Below are positions 26,987 through 37,800 of a stretch of DNA of 64,000 bases, piece after piece (position 1 is the first letter of the stretch; each line of letters begins with the position of its first letter). The stretch spans positions 406,559 to 470,558 of the forward strand of contig NZ_KB890754.1 of assembly GCF_000373245.1 (NCBI RefSeq), read 5' to 3'. This stretch comes from Echinicola pacifica DSM 19836. Its GTDB lineage: Bacteria > Bacteroidota > Bacteroidia > Cytophagales > Cyclobacteriaceae. A model generated the notes under the pieces. It ran no database searches, was not told where the DNA came from, and worked only from the letters and a program-made list of their open reading frames with translations. The position numbers and the translations under genes are program-made.

Positions 26987-29900
26987 ATGAAATCAATTTA
27001 TATTCTTAGTAGTCTCCTGCTGCTATGCCTGGCATTTCCACTGCAGGCACAGCAAAATCTGGTCACAGGAACCATCACTGATACCAACGGCGAACCCTTA
27101 ATTGGCGCCAGTGTATTTGTGGAAAATGACCAGCAAAGAAACCTAAATGGTACCATTTCAGATGCAAATGGGAATTACCGTCTAGCGATCCCGCCAATGG
27201 AGAATCTTAATATCGTATTTTCCTATATTGGATTTACCACCAAAAGACTGGCTTATAGCAGCCAGACGAAGCTTAACATCAACCTTGAGGAGGAGGCCTT
27301 TGAATATGGCTCCGCCGAAGTGGTCGCGGAGCGAGTGGAGGTCAACTCTCTGGGCATCAGTGCGAGAGAGCAGGTCGCTGCCAGTCAGCGGTTTGACGTG
27401 GAGCAGCTGGAGGAGGTCCCCATGACCTCCATAGAGTCCGGATTGCAGGGTCGCATGGCCAATGTAGATATTATCTCTGGCGCTGATCCGGGATCCCGTA
27501 GCTCTATCCGCATCAGAGGTACATCCTCCCTCAATGCCAATTCGGAGCCACTTATCGTGGTGGATGGGGTGCCTTACCCGACAAATTTCGGGGATGATTT
27601 TAACTTTGCGACAGCGAATGATCAGGATTTTGGGGCTTTGGTAAATATCTCCCCAAATGATATAGAGTCCATAGAAGTGCTTAAAGATGCCGCAGCCACC
27701 GCTATTTGGGGCTCACAAGGAGCCAACGGCGTCCTGGTATTCAAAACAAAGAAAGGCAAAAAAGGTAAAACGAGATTTTCTTTCTCTACCAAATCGGAAG
27801 TGAAAAAAGAACCTTCCACCATTCCTATGCTCAATGGTGCCCAGTATGTCAGCTTGATGCAGGATGGAATTTGGAATTCGGTAAATGATATCGGATACCA
27901 GTCGGGCGCAGCCTATACTGGATTACTATTCGGCACTCAGGAAATTAATTTTGATCCGGAGTGGGTGTATTTCGATGAGTATAATCAGGATACCGACTGG
28001 GTGGATGAGGTGACCCAATTGGGCTATTTCCTGGATAATAACTTCTCCCTAAGTGGTGGTGGGGACAAGGCCATTTACCGCGTTTCGGTAGGCTATCTCC
28101 GTGATGTGGGGACCACCATTGGTACCTCCCTCGATCGATTTAATTCCCTGGCCAGTGTGACCTATAAGTTTTCTAATAAGTTGAGTGTAAGTGCAGACAT
28201 GTCTTACTCCCAAAGTTTGAAGGATGCCAATTGGACCGAAAGCAATTTCCCTTCTGCCAGATCTATGGCCATGTTTAAGATGCCTAATATGAGCCCTTAC
28301 GTTCTCGATCAGGCAGGAAACCGCACTACAGAGTATTTTACGCCTCTTCAGAATTTCCAGGGAAGTTTTGGTAGCAATGTTTATAACCCTGTGGCATTGG
28401 TGAATGAATCCAGCAACCAGACCAAAGCGGATAATTCAAGGGTGATCTTTAGACTGAAATACCAGTTTAACCCTGATTTCCAATATTTGGGAACAGTAGG
28501 CTTCGACGCGAGGACTACCAAAAACAAGAAATTCTTACCTCAATCTGCCACAGGTGTTTTATGGACTGACCCTTATTTCAACCGAAGCTCGGATTTACTT
28601 TCGGATCAATTGTATATCAATACGGAAAACAAATTGATCTATAATAAGGCACTAAATGATAGGAACCATATCATCCTCAGCGGCCTTCTACAAACCAATG
28701 AATCCAGAAGTTTTGGCTATGTAAGTGAGACTAGTGGCAATGCATCCAGCGCCCTCAGCGACCCTACGGATGGGGCAGCGGTGGCCAGCATGAAATCCGA
28801 CAATTCTATGAGCAGAAGGATCTCTGCCATCACCAATGGTCACTATACCTTCAATGGGAAGTACATCATCTCCGGCGGCTATAGATGGGAGGCCAACTCC
28901 AGCCTTGGCGCCAGTAACCGCTGGGCAGGGTTTCCCTCGCTGGGCCTCGCATGGCAGTTTGGAGATGAACCTTTTATGAATGGAATAGCTGGAATTGAGC
29001 TGGGCAAACTGCGCGCCAGCTGGGGCAAAAGTGGCAACCCTCCAGGAGGTGCTTGGCCTTATATCGGGACTTTTAGCCCCATTACTCCCGGATATATGGA
29101 TATGATCGCCATATCACCCAATTCCATCCAACTCGAGAACCTAAAGTGGGAAACCATCACCCAGTCTAATATCGGTATTGACCTTTCTCTTCTCAATGGA
29201 AAGCTGTTCCTGACCGCCGAAGTATATGACCGCAAGACCACCGACCTCCTCCAAAAAAACTATAGCCTTCCCTCTTCCACAGGCTTCAGCCAAGTGGGGT
29301 ATTATAATTCTGGAGAGGTCTATAACCGGGGTTGGGAATTGATCTTCAACTATGATGCCGTCCGCAGAGAGGATTGGGGCTTGTCCTTCAATATAAACTT
29401 CGCCCGTAACCGCAATGAAGTGGTGGAGCTTCCTGATAATATGCTCTTTGAAAATTACACTTTTGGCAATGAAAAATATGCGCATAAGATAGTGGAAGGC
29501 AATCCAATAGGCTCCTTCTATGGCTACCGCTACCTCGGAGTGTATCAGAATGGTGAAGAAACCTATGCTCATGATGGGGATGGAAAACTCATGTATGATA
29601 TAGAAGGGGACCTGGTATATACCAAAAATGGTAACCGACGGGTATTTCCCGGAGATGCTAAGTATGAAGATATCAACGGAGATGGCGTAATCGACCAATA
29701 TGATATCGTCTATCTAGGCAATGCAATGCCCGTATTTACCGCCGGTGGGGGATTTAATTTGCGATGGAAAAACTTCATGCTGACCACCTTTGTTCACGGG
29801 CGGTTTGGTCAGAAGATCGTAAACCAAGCCCGTATGCAGACCGAAAATATGTATGGTACCGCCAATCAAAGCACCGCGGTGCTGAAGCGATGGAGACATG

Positions 29901-30223
29901 AAGGTGATGATACCGAGATTCCTCGGGCCCTCTATAATGAAGGCTATAATTTCCTAGGCTCTGACCGGTACGTGGAAGATGGCTCCTTCATCCGACTAAA
30001 GACCGTTTCGCTAAGGTATTCCCTGCCAAAAGCCTTCCTAAGCAAAAACAAGATAGAGCGATTTGATATTTTCTTCACCGCTCAAGACCTCTACACCTGG
30101 ACCAATTACTCTGGCCAGGATCCTGAGGTGAGCCTTTCGAGCAATATCTATATGCTGAGTGTGGATAATGCGCGCACGCCAAGGCCAAGAAGGTATGCTT
30201 TAGGTATTAATATGAACTTTTAA
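26987..30223 (+). CDS. susC: SusC-family TonB-dependent outer-membrane transporter 1
   Basis: 1078 residues. Signal peptide ends PLQAQQ. Carboxypeptidase-regulatory-like domain at ~24-105 (GTITDTNGEPLIGASVFV), plug domain ~115-225 with the SusC-type RIRGTSSLNANSEPLIVVDG and SIEVLKDAAATAIWGSQGANG, then the beta-barrel to a C-terminal aromatic strand (ALGINMNF). It imports glycans in partnership with the downstream SusD at TonB's expense. The pair is flanked by FAS1 lipoproteins, not by enzymes. Confidence 0.95.
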   Translation: MKSIYILSSLLLLCLAFPLQAQQNLVTGTITDTNGEPLIGASVFVENDQQRNLNGTISDANGNYRLAIPPMENLNIVFSYIGFTTKRLAYSSQTKLNINLEEEAFEYGSAEVVAERVEVNSLGISAREQVAASQRFDVEQLEEVPMTSIESGLQGRMANVDIISGADPGSRSSIRIRGTSSLNANSEPLIVVDGVPYPTNFGDDFNFATANDQDFGALVNISPNDIESIEVLKDAAATAIWGSQGANGVLVFKTKKGKKGKTRFSFSTKSEVKKEPSTIPMLNGAQYVSLMQDGIWNSVNDIGYQSGAAYTGLLFGTQEINFDPEWVYFDEYNQDTDWVDEVTQLGYFLDNNFSLSGGGDKAIYRVSVGYLRDVGTTIGTSLDRFNSLASVTYKFSNKLSVSADMSYSQSLKDANWTESNFPSARSMAMFKMPNMSPYVLDQAGNRTTEYFTPLQNFQGSFGSNVYNPVALVNESSNQTKADNSRVIFRLKYQFNPDFQYLGTVGFDARTTKNKKFLPQSATGVLWTDPYFNRSSDLLSDQLYINTENKLIYNKALNDRNHIILSGLLQTNESRSFGYVSETSGNASSALSDPTDGAAVASMKSDNSMSRRISAITNGHYTFNGKYIISGGYRWEANSSLGASNRWAGFPSLGLAWQFGDEPFMNGIAGIELGKLRASWGKSGNPPGGAWPYIGTFSPITPGYMDMIAISPNSIQLENLKWETITQSNIGIDLSLLNGKLFLTAEVYDRKTTDLLQKNYSLPSSTGFSQVGYYNSGEVYNRGWELIFNYDAVRREDWGLSFNINFARNRNEVVELPDNMLFENYTFGNEKYAHKIVEGNPIGSFYGYRYLGVYQNGEETYAHDGDGKLMYDIEGDLVYTKNGNRRVFPGDAKYEDINGDGVIDQYDIVYLGNAMPVFTAGGGFNLRWKNFMLTTFVHGRFGQKIVNQARMQTENMYGTANQSTAVLKRWRHEGDDTEIPRALYNEGYNFLGSDRYVEDGSFIRLKTVSLRYSLPKAFLSKNKIERFDIFFTAQDLYTWTNYSGQDPEVSLSSNIYMLSVDNARTPRPRRYALGINMNF

Positions 30224-30234
30224 CCCAGCCAATC

Positions 30235-31698
30235 ATGAAAAAAACAAAATATATAACGCTGGTGCTAGCGATGCTGATGCTCGGAAGTTGCAATTCATGG
30301 CTGGATGTACAGCCAGAAAATAACCAGGTGAGTGATGAATACTGGGCCAATAAAGAAGAAGTAGAAGCCGTGTTGGGAGCCGGATATGTGCGCCTGCGCG
30401 ATTCTATGGAGGAGATGTTGGTCTGGGGAGAAATGAGGGGAAATGGCATTAGCCTAGGATACGGTGCCATCGAGCCAGATATCTTCCGCATCAACCAATG
30501 GGATATCATCCCCGGAAATGAATTTGTCAAATGGGGGAATTTCTATCAAATCATCAACTATGCTAATATGGTCATCAGATATGCACCCACCGTGGTGCCA
30601 AAAGACCCCTCCTTTAGCGAAAACGTGATGCAGTCCTATCTGTCAGAAGCTTATTTCCTCAGAGGACTGGCTTATTTCTACCTAGTGAGAAATTTCCGCG
30701 ATGTACCGCTGATCACCGAGCCATATATGGATGATCAGCAGTCATTTGAAAAAGAAAAGTCCCCATCCAATGAGGTCTTTCAGCAAATCAAAACCGACCT
30801 GGAAGCAGCCTTGGAATACTCCAAGGAAATAGCGCCTACCCTCTGGGAGACCAAAGGCCGATCGACCAAATGGGCGATTTATGCCACCCTGGCCGATCTG
30901 TACCTGTGGACGGAGGAGTATGAAAAAGCCTCCCAAGCCTGCGATCAAATAATAAATAGCGGTCGACTGGGACTTCTCCAAGGAAAAATCAATACGACCA
31001 ATAACTGGTTTACCATCTTTAGCCCGGGCAATACCAATGAGGGGATCTTTGAGCTGCAGTTTGATAATGAGAAGGGGCAGACCAACTCCCTGGTCAGCTG
31101 GTTTGGGTCCAATAATCGGTACAAAATCTCTGAATATTCCCTTCAGCTCTTCGCTGATTCGGACGAAGATATACGCGGTGCAGGGGCCACCTATACCGAG
31201 GGAAATCTGCAAGTGTGGAAGTACCTGGGCGCAGAGGCCGGAACTGGCATCCCCAGAACCTACAGTGACCAAAACTGGATCATCTATAGAATGGCGGATA
31301 TCTATCTGATGAAAGCCGAAGCGCTGGCCATGCAAGGTGACTATGAAGAGGCCGCCGAGCTGGTGAATGTGATTCGCGAAAGAGCCCAGCTATCAGAGCC
31401 CATCGCTGCAGCATCCACCGAACTGGAGATGCTTCAGCTCATCATGGACGAGCGAGGTAGGGAGTTTATTGGCGAAGGAAAGCGATGGTATGACCTGCTC
31501 CGGGTGGGCAGCAGAAATGACTATCAATATAAGGATTTCCTGATCTCTCAAGTGCTCCTGACCGCTCCTGCAAGTGGTGCACCGATCATCAGATCTAAGC
31601 TCCTTGATGTCAATAGTCACTATCTGCCGATACACTTTGACGAACTTAAGTCCAACCAATTGCTAGTTCAAAACCCTTATTACGAAAACCTAAATTAA
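30235..31698 (+). CDS. susD: SusD/RagB-family glycan-binding lipoprotein 1
   Basis: 487 residues. Lipobox LGSC (Cys 19). N-terminal NSWLDVQPENNQVSDEYW, TPR-like helices (RGLAYFYLVRNFRDVPLI and TLADLYLWTEEYEKA), and the C-terminal SusD signatures RMADIYLMKAEALA and LIMDERGREFIGEGKRWYDLLR. It forms the lid of SusC1 and captures oligosaccharide at the cell surface. Gene follows susC1 by 11 bp and precedes a FAS1 gene by 7 bp. Confidence 0.95.
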   Translation: MKKTKYITLVLAMLMLGSCNSWLDVQPENNQVSDEYWANKEEVEAVLGAGYVRLRDSMEEMLVWGEMRGNGISLGYGAIEPDIFRINQWDIIPGNEFVKWGNFYQIINYANMVIRYAPTVVPKDPSFSENVMQSYLSEAYFLRGLAYFYLVRNFRDVPLITEPYMDDQQSFEKEKSPSNEVFQQIKTDLEAALEYSKEIAPTLWETKGRSTKWAIYATLADLYLWTEEYEKASQACDQIINSGRLGLLQGKINTTNNWFTIFSPGNTNEGIFELQFDNEKGQTNSLVSWFGSNNRYKISEYSLQLFADSDEDIRGAGATYTEGNLQVWKYLGAEAGTGIPRTYSDQNWIIYRMADIYLMKAEALAMQGDYEEAAELVNVIRERAQLSEPIAAASTELEMLQLIMDERGREFIGEGKRWYDLLRVGSRNDYQYKDFLISQVLLTAPASGAPIIRSKLLDVNSHYLPIHFDELKSNQLLVQNPYYENLN

Positions 31699-31705
31699 CC
31701 GGCAA

Positions 31706-33301
31706 ATGAAAAAATTAAGACCATTATATTTCTTGATGCTGCTGATCGGATTAGGAGCCTGCGAGGATCCTTATCAGGATAGCACCTTCACCGCCTATGA
31801 GGATTTGCCCATTTCACTGTTGCTAGAATCCCAACCGGAGAGGTTTTCCCTTTGGGTGGAGCTGATGCAGCATGGTGATATGTATAATACCCTAAACCTA
31901 AAAGATTCCTATACGGTATTTGTCCCTTCGAATGAAGGCATGCAGCAGTACCTCGAGGAGAACAACTGGGATAAGGTATCGGATATGAGTCCGGAGGATG
32001 CGGCATATTTGGTAAAATACCATACCATCCACTCCGCGTTGATTAGCCAAAGCCAGTTCGAAAATGGCGTGATAAATGACCGCAATGCCACCGATGACAA
32101 TCTATCTATTGAGTTTAGAGAGGGGGGATTGAATGCGATATATGTCAATGGCCTTTCTCGCATCTCAGAACTGGATGTGGTGGCCACCAATGGGATCGTG
32201 CATGTCCTTGAGGAGGTGCTGGTCCCAGTGAGAGCCACGATCTGGGATAAGATCCAAGCGGATCGTTTTAGCATCTTTCGCGAAGCGGTGCAGCTGACAG
32301 GTCAGGCAGACCTCCTACATACCATCACCGAGGAAGGGCTCGATAGCCAGGGAAATCCCGTTCAGTACAGAATCCGCATGACGGCTTTTGCAGTGCCCAA
32401 TGAGGTCTATGCCGCACATGGGATCAATAGCCTCGGAGATCTGGTCACGGTGCTAGGCGTGGAGGACGAGAGCTATTTGGAATCCAGCAATAAGCTGAAC
32501 CAGTACATCTCTTATCATTTGCTATCGCAATTGAGATCCTTCTCCGACCTGGGGGAATTCCCGGAAGGAGAAACAGCCAAAAATATCAATACCCTTGCCA
32601 GCAATGAGGTGATCAATATCTCCGACCAAGCAGGACAATTAGTATTGAACTTTGACCGTGAGTCAGAAGAGGGAGTGGGCTTTATGGAGCCTAATGTCAA
32701 TTGCAAGAATGGTGTGGTACATATTATGGATTCATGGATGCCTCTCTTTACCCCAGAGCAGGTGACGGTATTATGGGATCTGACAGATTATGCAGATCTG
32801 CAAGCCCTATGTGATCAGTACCAAAACTCCAGTCTAAACTCTACCTACACGCGCACGATCAATCAGGAGGAAGTAAGCTGCTATCGCTGGAAGTCCACCC
32901 CTGAATTCAGGTCAAATGTCGTGAGTTACCGCAATAACCGGGGCGCGGATGGGATCTGGTATCAGGATGCCTTAAATCACGATCACCTCCGACTGGACCT
33001 GGGGCCTTCTGGCTGGATCGAAATGGATACGCCTGTATTGATCAAAGGAAGCTATGAGGTGACCATGGTCTATCTCAGCTATACCAAGTCCTCCAACACT
33101 GGCTACCTGCAATGCTCAATGGATGGCAAGCGCCTGGGAAGTCAGTGGCCTGTATCCAACAGCAAGTATGATCGGAAACTGGAGCGTAGGATGACCAGTT
33201 CCTTCACCTTCGAAGAGACCAAAAGTCATACGCTGAGAATCGTGGCTGTAGATGGTGAGCTTCTCACTTTGGACCATATTCGCTTTACCCCTAAGGACTA
33301 A
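31706..33301 (+). CDS. FAS1-domain lipoprotein with a C-terminal beta-rich domain
   Basis: 531 residues. Lipobox LGAC (Cys 19). Two FAS1-like modules (~32-165, TVFVPSNEGMQQYL; ~175-350, AFAVPNEVYAAHG and a second GVVHIMDSWM). The last ~160 residues are not FAS1: they are rich in beta strands (IEMDTPVLIKGSYEVTMVY, TLRIVAVDGELLTLDHIRF) and look like a carbohydrate-binding-type beta-sandwich. The same layout is found in the next gene. Role is unknown; surface glycan recognition is a reasonable inference. It sits 11 bp before the next FAS1 gene. Confidence 0.8.
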   Translation: MKKLRPLYFLMLLIGLGACEDPYQDSTFTAYEDLPISLLLESQPERFSLWVELMQHGDMYNTLNLKDSYTVFVPSNEGMQQYLEENNWDKVSDMSPEDAAYLVKYHTIHSALISQSQFENGVINDRNATDDNLSIEFREGGLNAIYVNGLSRISELDVVATNGIVHVLEEVLVPVRATIWDKIQADRFSIFREAVQLTGQADLLHTITEEGLDSQGNPVQYRIRMTAFAVPNEVYAAHGINSLGDLVTVLGVEDESYLESSNKLNQYISYHLLSQLRSFSDLGEFPEGETAKNINTLASNEVINISDQAGQLVLNFDRESEEGVGFMEPNVNCKNGVVHIMDSWMPLFTPEQVTVLWDLTDYADLQALCDQYQNSSLNSTYTRTINQEEVSCYRWKSTPEFRSNVVSYRNNRGADGIWYQDALNHDHLRLDLGPSGWIEMDTPVLIKGSYEVTMVYLSYTKSSNTGYLQCSMDGKRLGSQWPVSNSKYDRKLERRMTSSFTFEETKSHTLRIVAVDGELLTLDHIRFTPKD

Positions 33302-33312
33302 AATAGAAACTA

Positions 33313-34893
33313 ATGAACAAGCTAAGTTATATAATAATAGGTCTCGCCGCCTTCCTTTTTTCCTGTAAGGAAACCTGGGATGAGCACTATGAAGCGGCGG
33401 CAAGCGATGCGGTGGTATCTCCACTGAATCTGCTGGACTACCTGAAGTCGCAACCAGAATATACCGATTTCGTCGAAGCCCTCGAGCGACATGGAATCGC
33501 TGAGGAGCTTTCCAGAGACCAATACCTATCGGTGTGGGCAGTGAATAATGAGGCCATGGCCAATTTGTCTGCGCTCGGATTGGAAGAGGAATATGTCCTT
33601 CGATACCATATCAATAACCTTACCTATGATATGAGCAAGCTCAGAGACGGCCTGAGGCTACGCAGCCTCAATGGAAAGTACATCCCAGTCAGCAGACCTG
33701 TGGAAAATCAAATCCGCGTGGCCGACTCTAATATCATTCTGGGCAATCAGTTTTGCCAAAATGGAGTGGTGCATGAAATCGATGATCTCATGCTGCCCGA
33801 TGAGAGCATCTATGATTACCTGTTCCAGCTTTCCGATGATTATTCCATTATTCGGGATTCCGTGTTTGCCAAGAATGATACGCTCTTTGATGCACAAAAT
33901 AGTATCCCGATAGGGGTGGACAAGTCCGGAAATACGATCTATGACTCCACCTTTAGAATTGAAAATCCCATTTTTGAGAAGGTTGACTTTAGGTCAGAGT
34001 TTTCGCAGGTGACCATGTTTCTGCCTAGTAATGAGGTGGTGGGCAACTGCTATTCGAACTTACAGCATCTATATGATCAGTTTGGAAAGCCCTTTACTCA
34101 GGCAGATTCCACCATTGCCTGGGACTGGATCATGAATGCGGCTTTTTATGATAAGGTCATCGACAATTATGGAATGGAGGAAGATTTGGTTTCTGCCTTC
34201 GGCAAATTATGGAAAACGACCGTCCAGGGAGTAAATCCACAATTCAAAAGAATGAGCAATGGCCGGATTTACGAGGTTAGCCATCTGAAAATCCCTAATA
34301 ATGTCCACATCTCTGCGATCAAGCAGCTGTTTTACTATTATGAATTTGTTCCAGATGAGATGCGGGATGAATTATTTACTTTTCATAATGCCACTGAGGT
34401 GCGGTCTCAGGTGACGGACAATTATTCCTTCCCCAATATTAATGTGTCAGGAAGCTACACCATTCTTCGCCTTTTTGGGGACAATGTGGAGGGACAGCCC
34501 CTAGCGGTGGATTACACGCCGGTCAAACTGGATAAAAATGCAGATGGTACCACCACGGCCTCTGTGGTGGAAGTGCCGCCAGGAGAGTACAATTTGTATA
34601 TGGGATTTCAATCCAAAAACCACCCATTTATCAATGTATATATCAACGATCAGTTGGTGGCCAAGGAGCTGAATGTGGAGCCATCTTCCCCATGGAATTA
34701 TGACCGAAGCACCAATACCGTGTCCGGTACCAAGTGGGATGGCCTGGGAGGTCTGGCGGGAATCGTCACCATCGAAGGCAGCGAAGTAAGCTCCTTCACC
34801 ATCAGGATAGAGGTGGCCCTGCTCGGGAAGAGCTCCAGAGAAGAAATGAAGCTGTACCACTGGGCATTAGTACCCACCCAAAATAACTACTAA
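33313..34893 (+). CDS. FAS1-domain lipoprotein with a C-terminal beta-rich domain (second copy)
   Basis: 526 residues. Lipobox LFSC (Cys 18) then ETWDEHYEAA, the same W-(D/E)-EHYE motif as the gene at 24775. FAS1 modules ~40-155 (SVWAVNNEAM) and ~160-350 (TMFLPSNEVV). The C-terminal ~170 residues (GEYNLYMGFQSKNHPFINVY ... LYHWALVPT) are beta-rich and parallel the tail of the preceding protein in place and length. The stop TAA overlaps the ATG of susC2 (TAATG), indicating coupled translation. Confidence 0.8.
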   Translation: MNKLSYIIIGLAAFLFSCKETWDEHYEAAASDAVVSPLNLLDYLKSQPEYTDFVEALERHGIAEELSRDQYLSVWAVNNEAMANLSALGLEEEYVLRYHINNLTYDMSKLRDGLRLRSLNGKYIPVSRPVENQIRVADSNIILGNQFCQNGVVHEIDDLMLPDESIYDYLFQLSDDYSIIRDSVFAKNDTLFDAQNSIPIGVDKSGNTIYDSTFRIENPIFEKVDFRSEFSQVTMFLPSNEVVGNCYSNLQHLYDQFGKPFTQADSTIAWDWIMNAAFYDKVIDNYGMEEDLVSAFGKLWKTTVQGVNPQFKRMSNGRIYEVSHLKIPNNVHISAIKQLFYYYEFVPDEMRDELFTFHNATEVRSQVTDNYSFPNINVSGSYTILRLFGDNVEGQPLAVDYTPVKLDKNADGTTTASVVEVPPGEYNLYMGFQSKNHPFINVYINDQLVAKELNVEPSSPWNYDRSTNTVSGTKWDGLGGLAGIVTIEGSEVSSFTIRIEVALLGKSSREEMKLYHWALVPTQNNY

Positions 34894-37800
34894 TGAAAAG
34901 AAAGGGATTTATGAATAAGCAACTATATAAGAGCATGGGCCTTTGGGCTTTTGCGATGCTAATAGGATGTGCGGCTTCGGCTCAGCAGCTGCTGAAGGGC
35001 AAGGTAATCAGCCCCTATGATGATGAGCCGATCAGCCAGGCCTATATCACCGTGGCCGGCTCAGAAGCCACTGGCCAGACCAATGATCAGGGGGAGTTTG
35101 AATTGAATATAGAGGAGCTGCAAGGTACCTTTACCGTCTGGGCACCGGAGTTTGAAGAGCAGGAAGTGGAGATTTTGGGTCGTGATTATATTCAGGTGAT
35201 CCTCTATCCCAAGCGGTCCGCCGCCTATGATTTGCCGCAAAAGGGCTTTTCAGCCGCTGGTTTCTCGGCCGATTATCTGGCGGTGGAGCAGTTTAAGCCC
35301 AATGCCATCTATGTGGAGGATGTCCTTCAGGGGGCATTTCCGGGACTAAATCTCATCACCAAAAGTGGAATGCCTGGAGAAGGCGCCTACTTTAACCTTA
35401 GAGGAATCCGATCGCTAAGCGCGAAAAATAGACCGCTGATTTTGATCAATGGCATACCTTATTTGCCAGAAGATCAGAATTCGCCCATCATCCAAGGCTA
35501 TTCAGAAAGTGTTTTTAATGCCATCAGCATTAATGATATTGACGAAATACGGCTGCTGAAAGGTAGCGAAGCTTCGAGATTCGGATCGCTGGGCTCCAAT
35601 GGCGTCCTTCTCATCCAGACGAGCAGACCAGAAGATATGGAGACCATCATCGAGTTTTCGGGCCAATACGGCATGGCTTTTAATAATAAGGAGCTGCCTG
35701 TCCTTGGTGTGGATGACTATAAAAGCTATCTGGGCGATGTGGGCCTCACCCGATACGAGGATATGGGAGATATGCTTAGCCTCTTTCCTTTCTTAAGGGA
35801 TGACCCTGATTATTATTATAATTTCCTGTATAATAATCAGACGGATTGGCAAGACCTCATCAACCAATCAGCATTCGTCACTTCCAACCACCTACGGGTA
35901 AAAGGTGGTGATGCCATTGCAAAATATGATCTGGCCGTCGGCGCCAGCAACCAGGGCGGTACGATGGACAATACAAACTATACCCGCTATACCACCCGGC
36001 TAAATGCCCAGATTGAACTGAGCCAAAAATTCCAGCTGGTAACCTCCATGAGCCTTACCTATGGCAATAGCAAAGTGCACGAACAGATCCTGTCAGATGC
36101 TTCTAATCCGCTGGTCGCTGCACTCTATAAGGCACCCATCCTGAGTTCATTCAAGAAGGATGAGTACAATAACCAGCTGCCAGCTTATGATGCCGTTCGC
36201 CAGTTTGGCGTGTCCAACCCACTGGCGGTCGTCAATGATACTAAGATGGAATCGGATAACTTTGATGTATTTGTCAATACAGGCATAAACTATCAAGCCA
36301 ATGAAAATGCAGTCCTTAGCGCCACATTCGGGTATTATTCTGGATATAAGCGTCAAAGTACCTTTATCCCCGGCAGATCCAATCAGACGATTGTCCCGCT
36401 GGAAGATGGCGTGGCCCTGAATACCGCAAGAGCAGGTACAGGCAAGACCTCCAATTTATTCTACAACACCAGCGCGGACTTTACCAATCTACTTCCCAGC
36501 CAAAAACTTAATGGGGGAATCGGATTTCAAGGACTGATCACCAAAAATGAATTTGATGGGGGATTTGGGAGAAATACCAGCTCGGACTTTTATAAGACAC
36601 TTTCCTATGTGGAAGTGGACGGTAGGTATTTTGACGGATATTATGACTCGTGGAACTGGATGAGCGTCTATGCTTATGCCAATTACCAGATCTCCTCCCA
36701 AGTCCTTTCGACCCTAAATATCTCCACAGATGGCGCCTCTTCCACAGGGGTGGATGCGCCGCGATGGGGGATATATCCGGGTGCTGAGCTTACTTGGCAA
36801 CTGAAAAATTCCTCTTGGCTAAAGGATCAACGCGCCATTGACCTGCTGGATATTCATGCTGGATTTGGGCTTACTGGAAATAGCCAGTTTGGCACCGGAT
36901 TGAGCAAGCAATATTACTCCAGTCAGGCCTATAAAGAGCTTGCTGGCATCGTGACCGGCAATGTTGCCAATACCTCCTTGGGTAGAGAAAAGGTAATGAA
37001 TTTCGATTTGGGAGCCAATTTCAGTTTTCTTGACCGGAAGTTAATAGGGGCGATCAATTATTATTATAGCCAAACAAATGACTTGATTTTCCCTCAGCAG
37101 ACCTCCTCCGCCTATGGTATAGATTACCGATACATCAATGGAGGAATGATCACCAACCAAGGCATAGAAGCTTCTATTCAGGTGGCCCTAGTCCAGCAAA
37201 AGAACTGGTCCTGGAACATTGGTGGGATGATCACCACTAATAATAATGTGCTGAAAGAGCTGGACAGCCCGTCACAGGCTATGATTAGAGAAATGTCCGG
37301 TGACTGGGCATTGATCTCTCAGGAAGGTCAGAATCCTTATAGCTTTTATGGATATCAGTCCGAGGGAGTGATTGCCACGCAGCAGCAGGCAGATGCCTTG
37401 GCGCTTGTGGATTATAAAGGAGATCCCTTTGCGGCTGGAGACATCCACTTTACGGACCAGAATCAGGATGGAATAATCAATGAGGAAGATCGTACCCTAA
37501 TAGGGGACGCTTCCCCGGATTATTTCGGGAGTTTCTTTACACAGCTGCGTTTCCGGAAATTTAGCCTTTCGGCACAGTTTACTTATAGCAAGGGTAATCA
37601 AATTTATAATGCCCTACGCCGGGAGCTTGAGTCCCTGAAGGATTTCAGAAACCAATCGCTGGCTGTGGATCAGAGATGGCAGACGGATGGTCAGCTTACC
37701 CAGGTTCCCAAAGCTACCTATGGAGATCCTATGAACAATAGCCGGTTTTCTGATCGCTGGATTGAAGATGGCTCTTACCTGCGATTAAGCAGCTTAAGCC

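Noticed and set aside
29141-29698. Minus-strand open frame inside susC1
   Set aside because: Antisense to well-conserved SusC barrel sequence; no promoter or motif.
30742-31335. Minus-strand open frame inside susD1
   Set aside because: Antisense to SusD signature helices; no motif.
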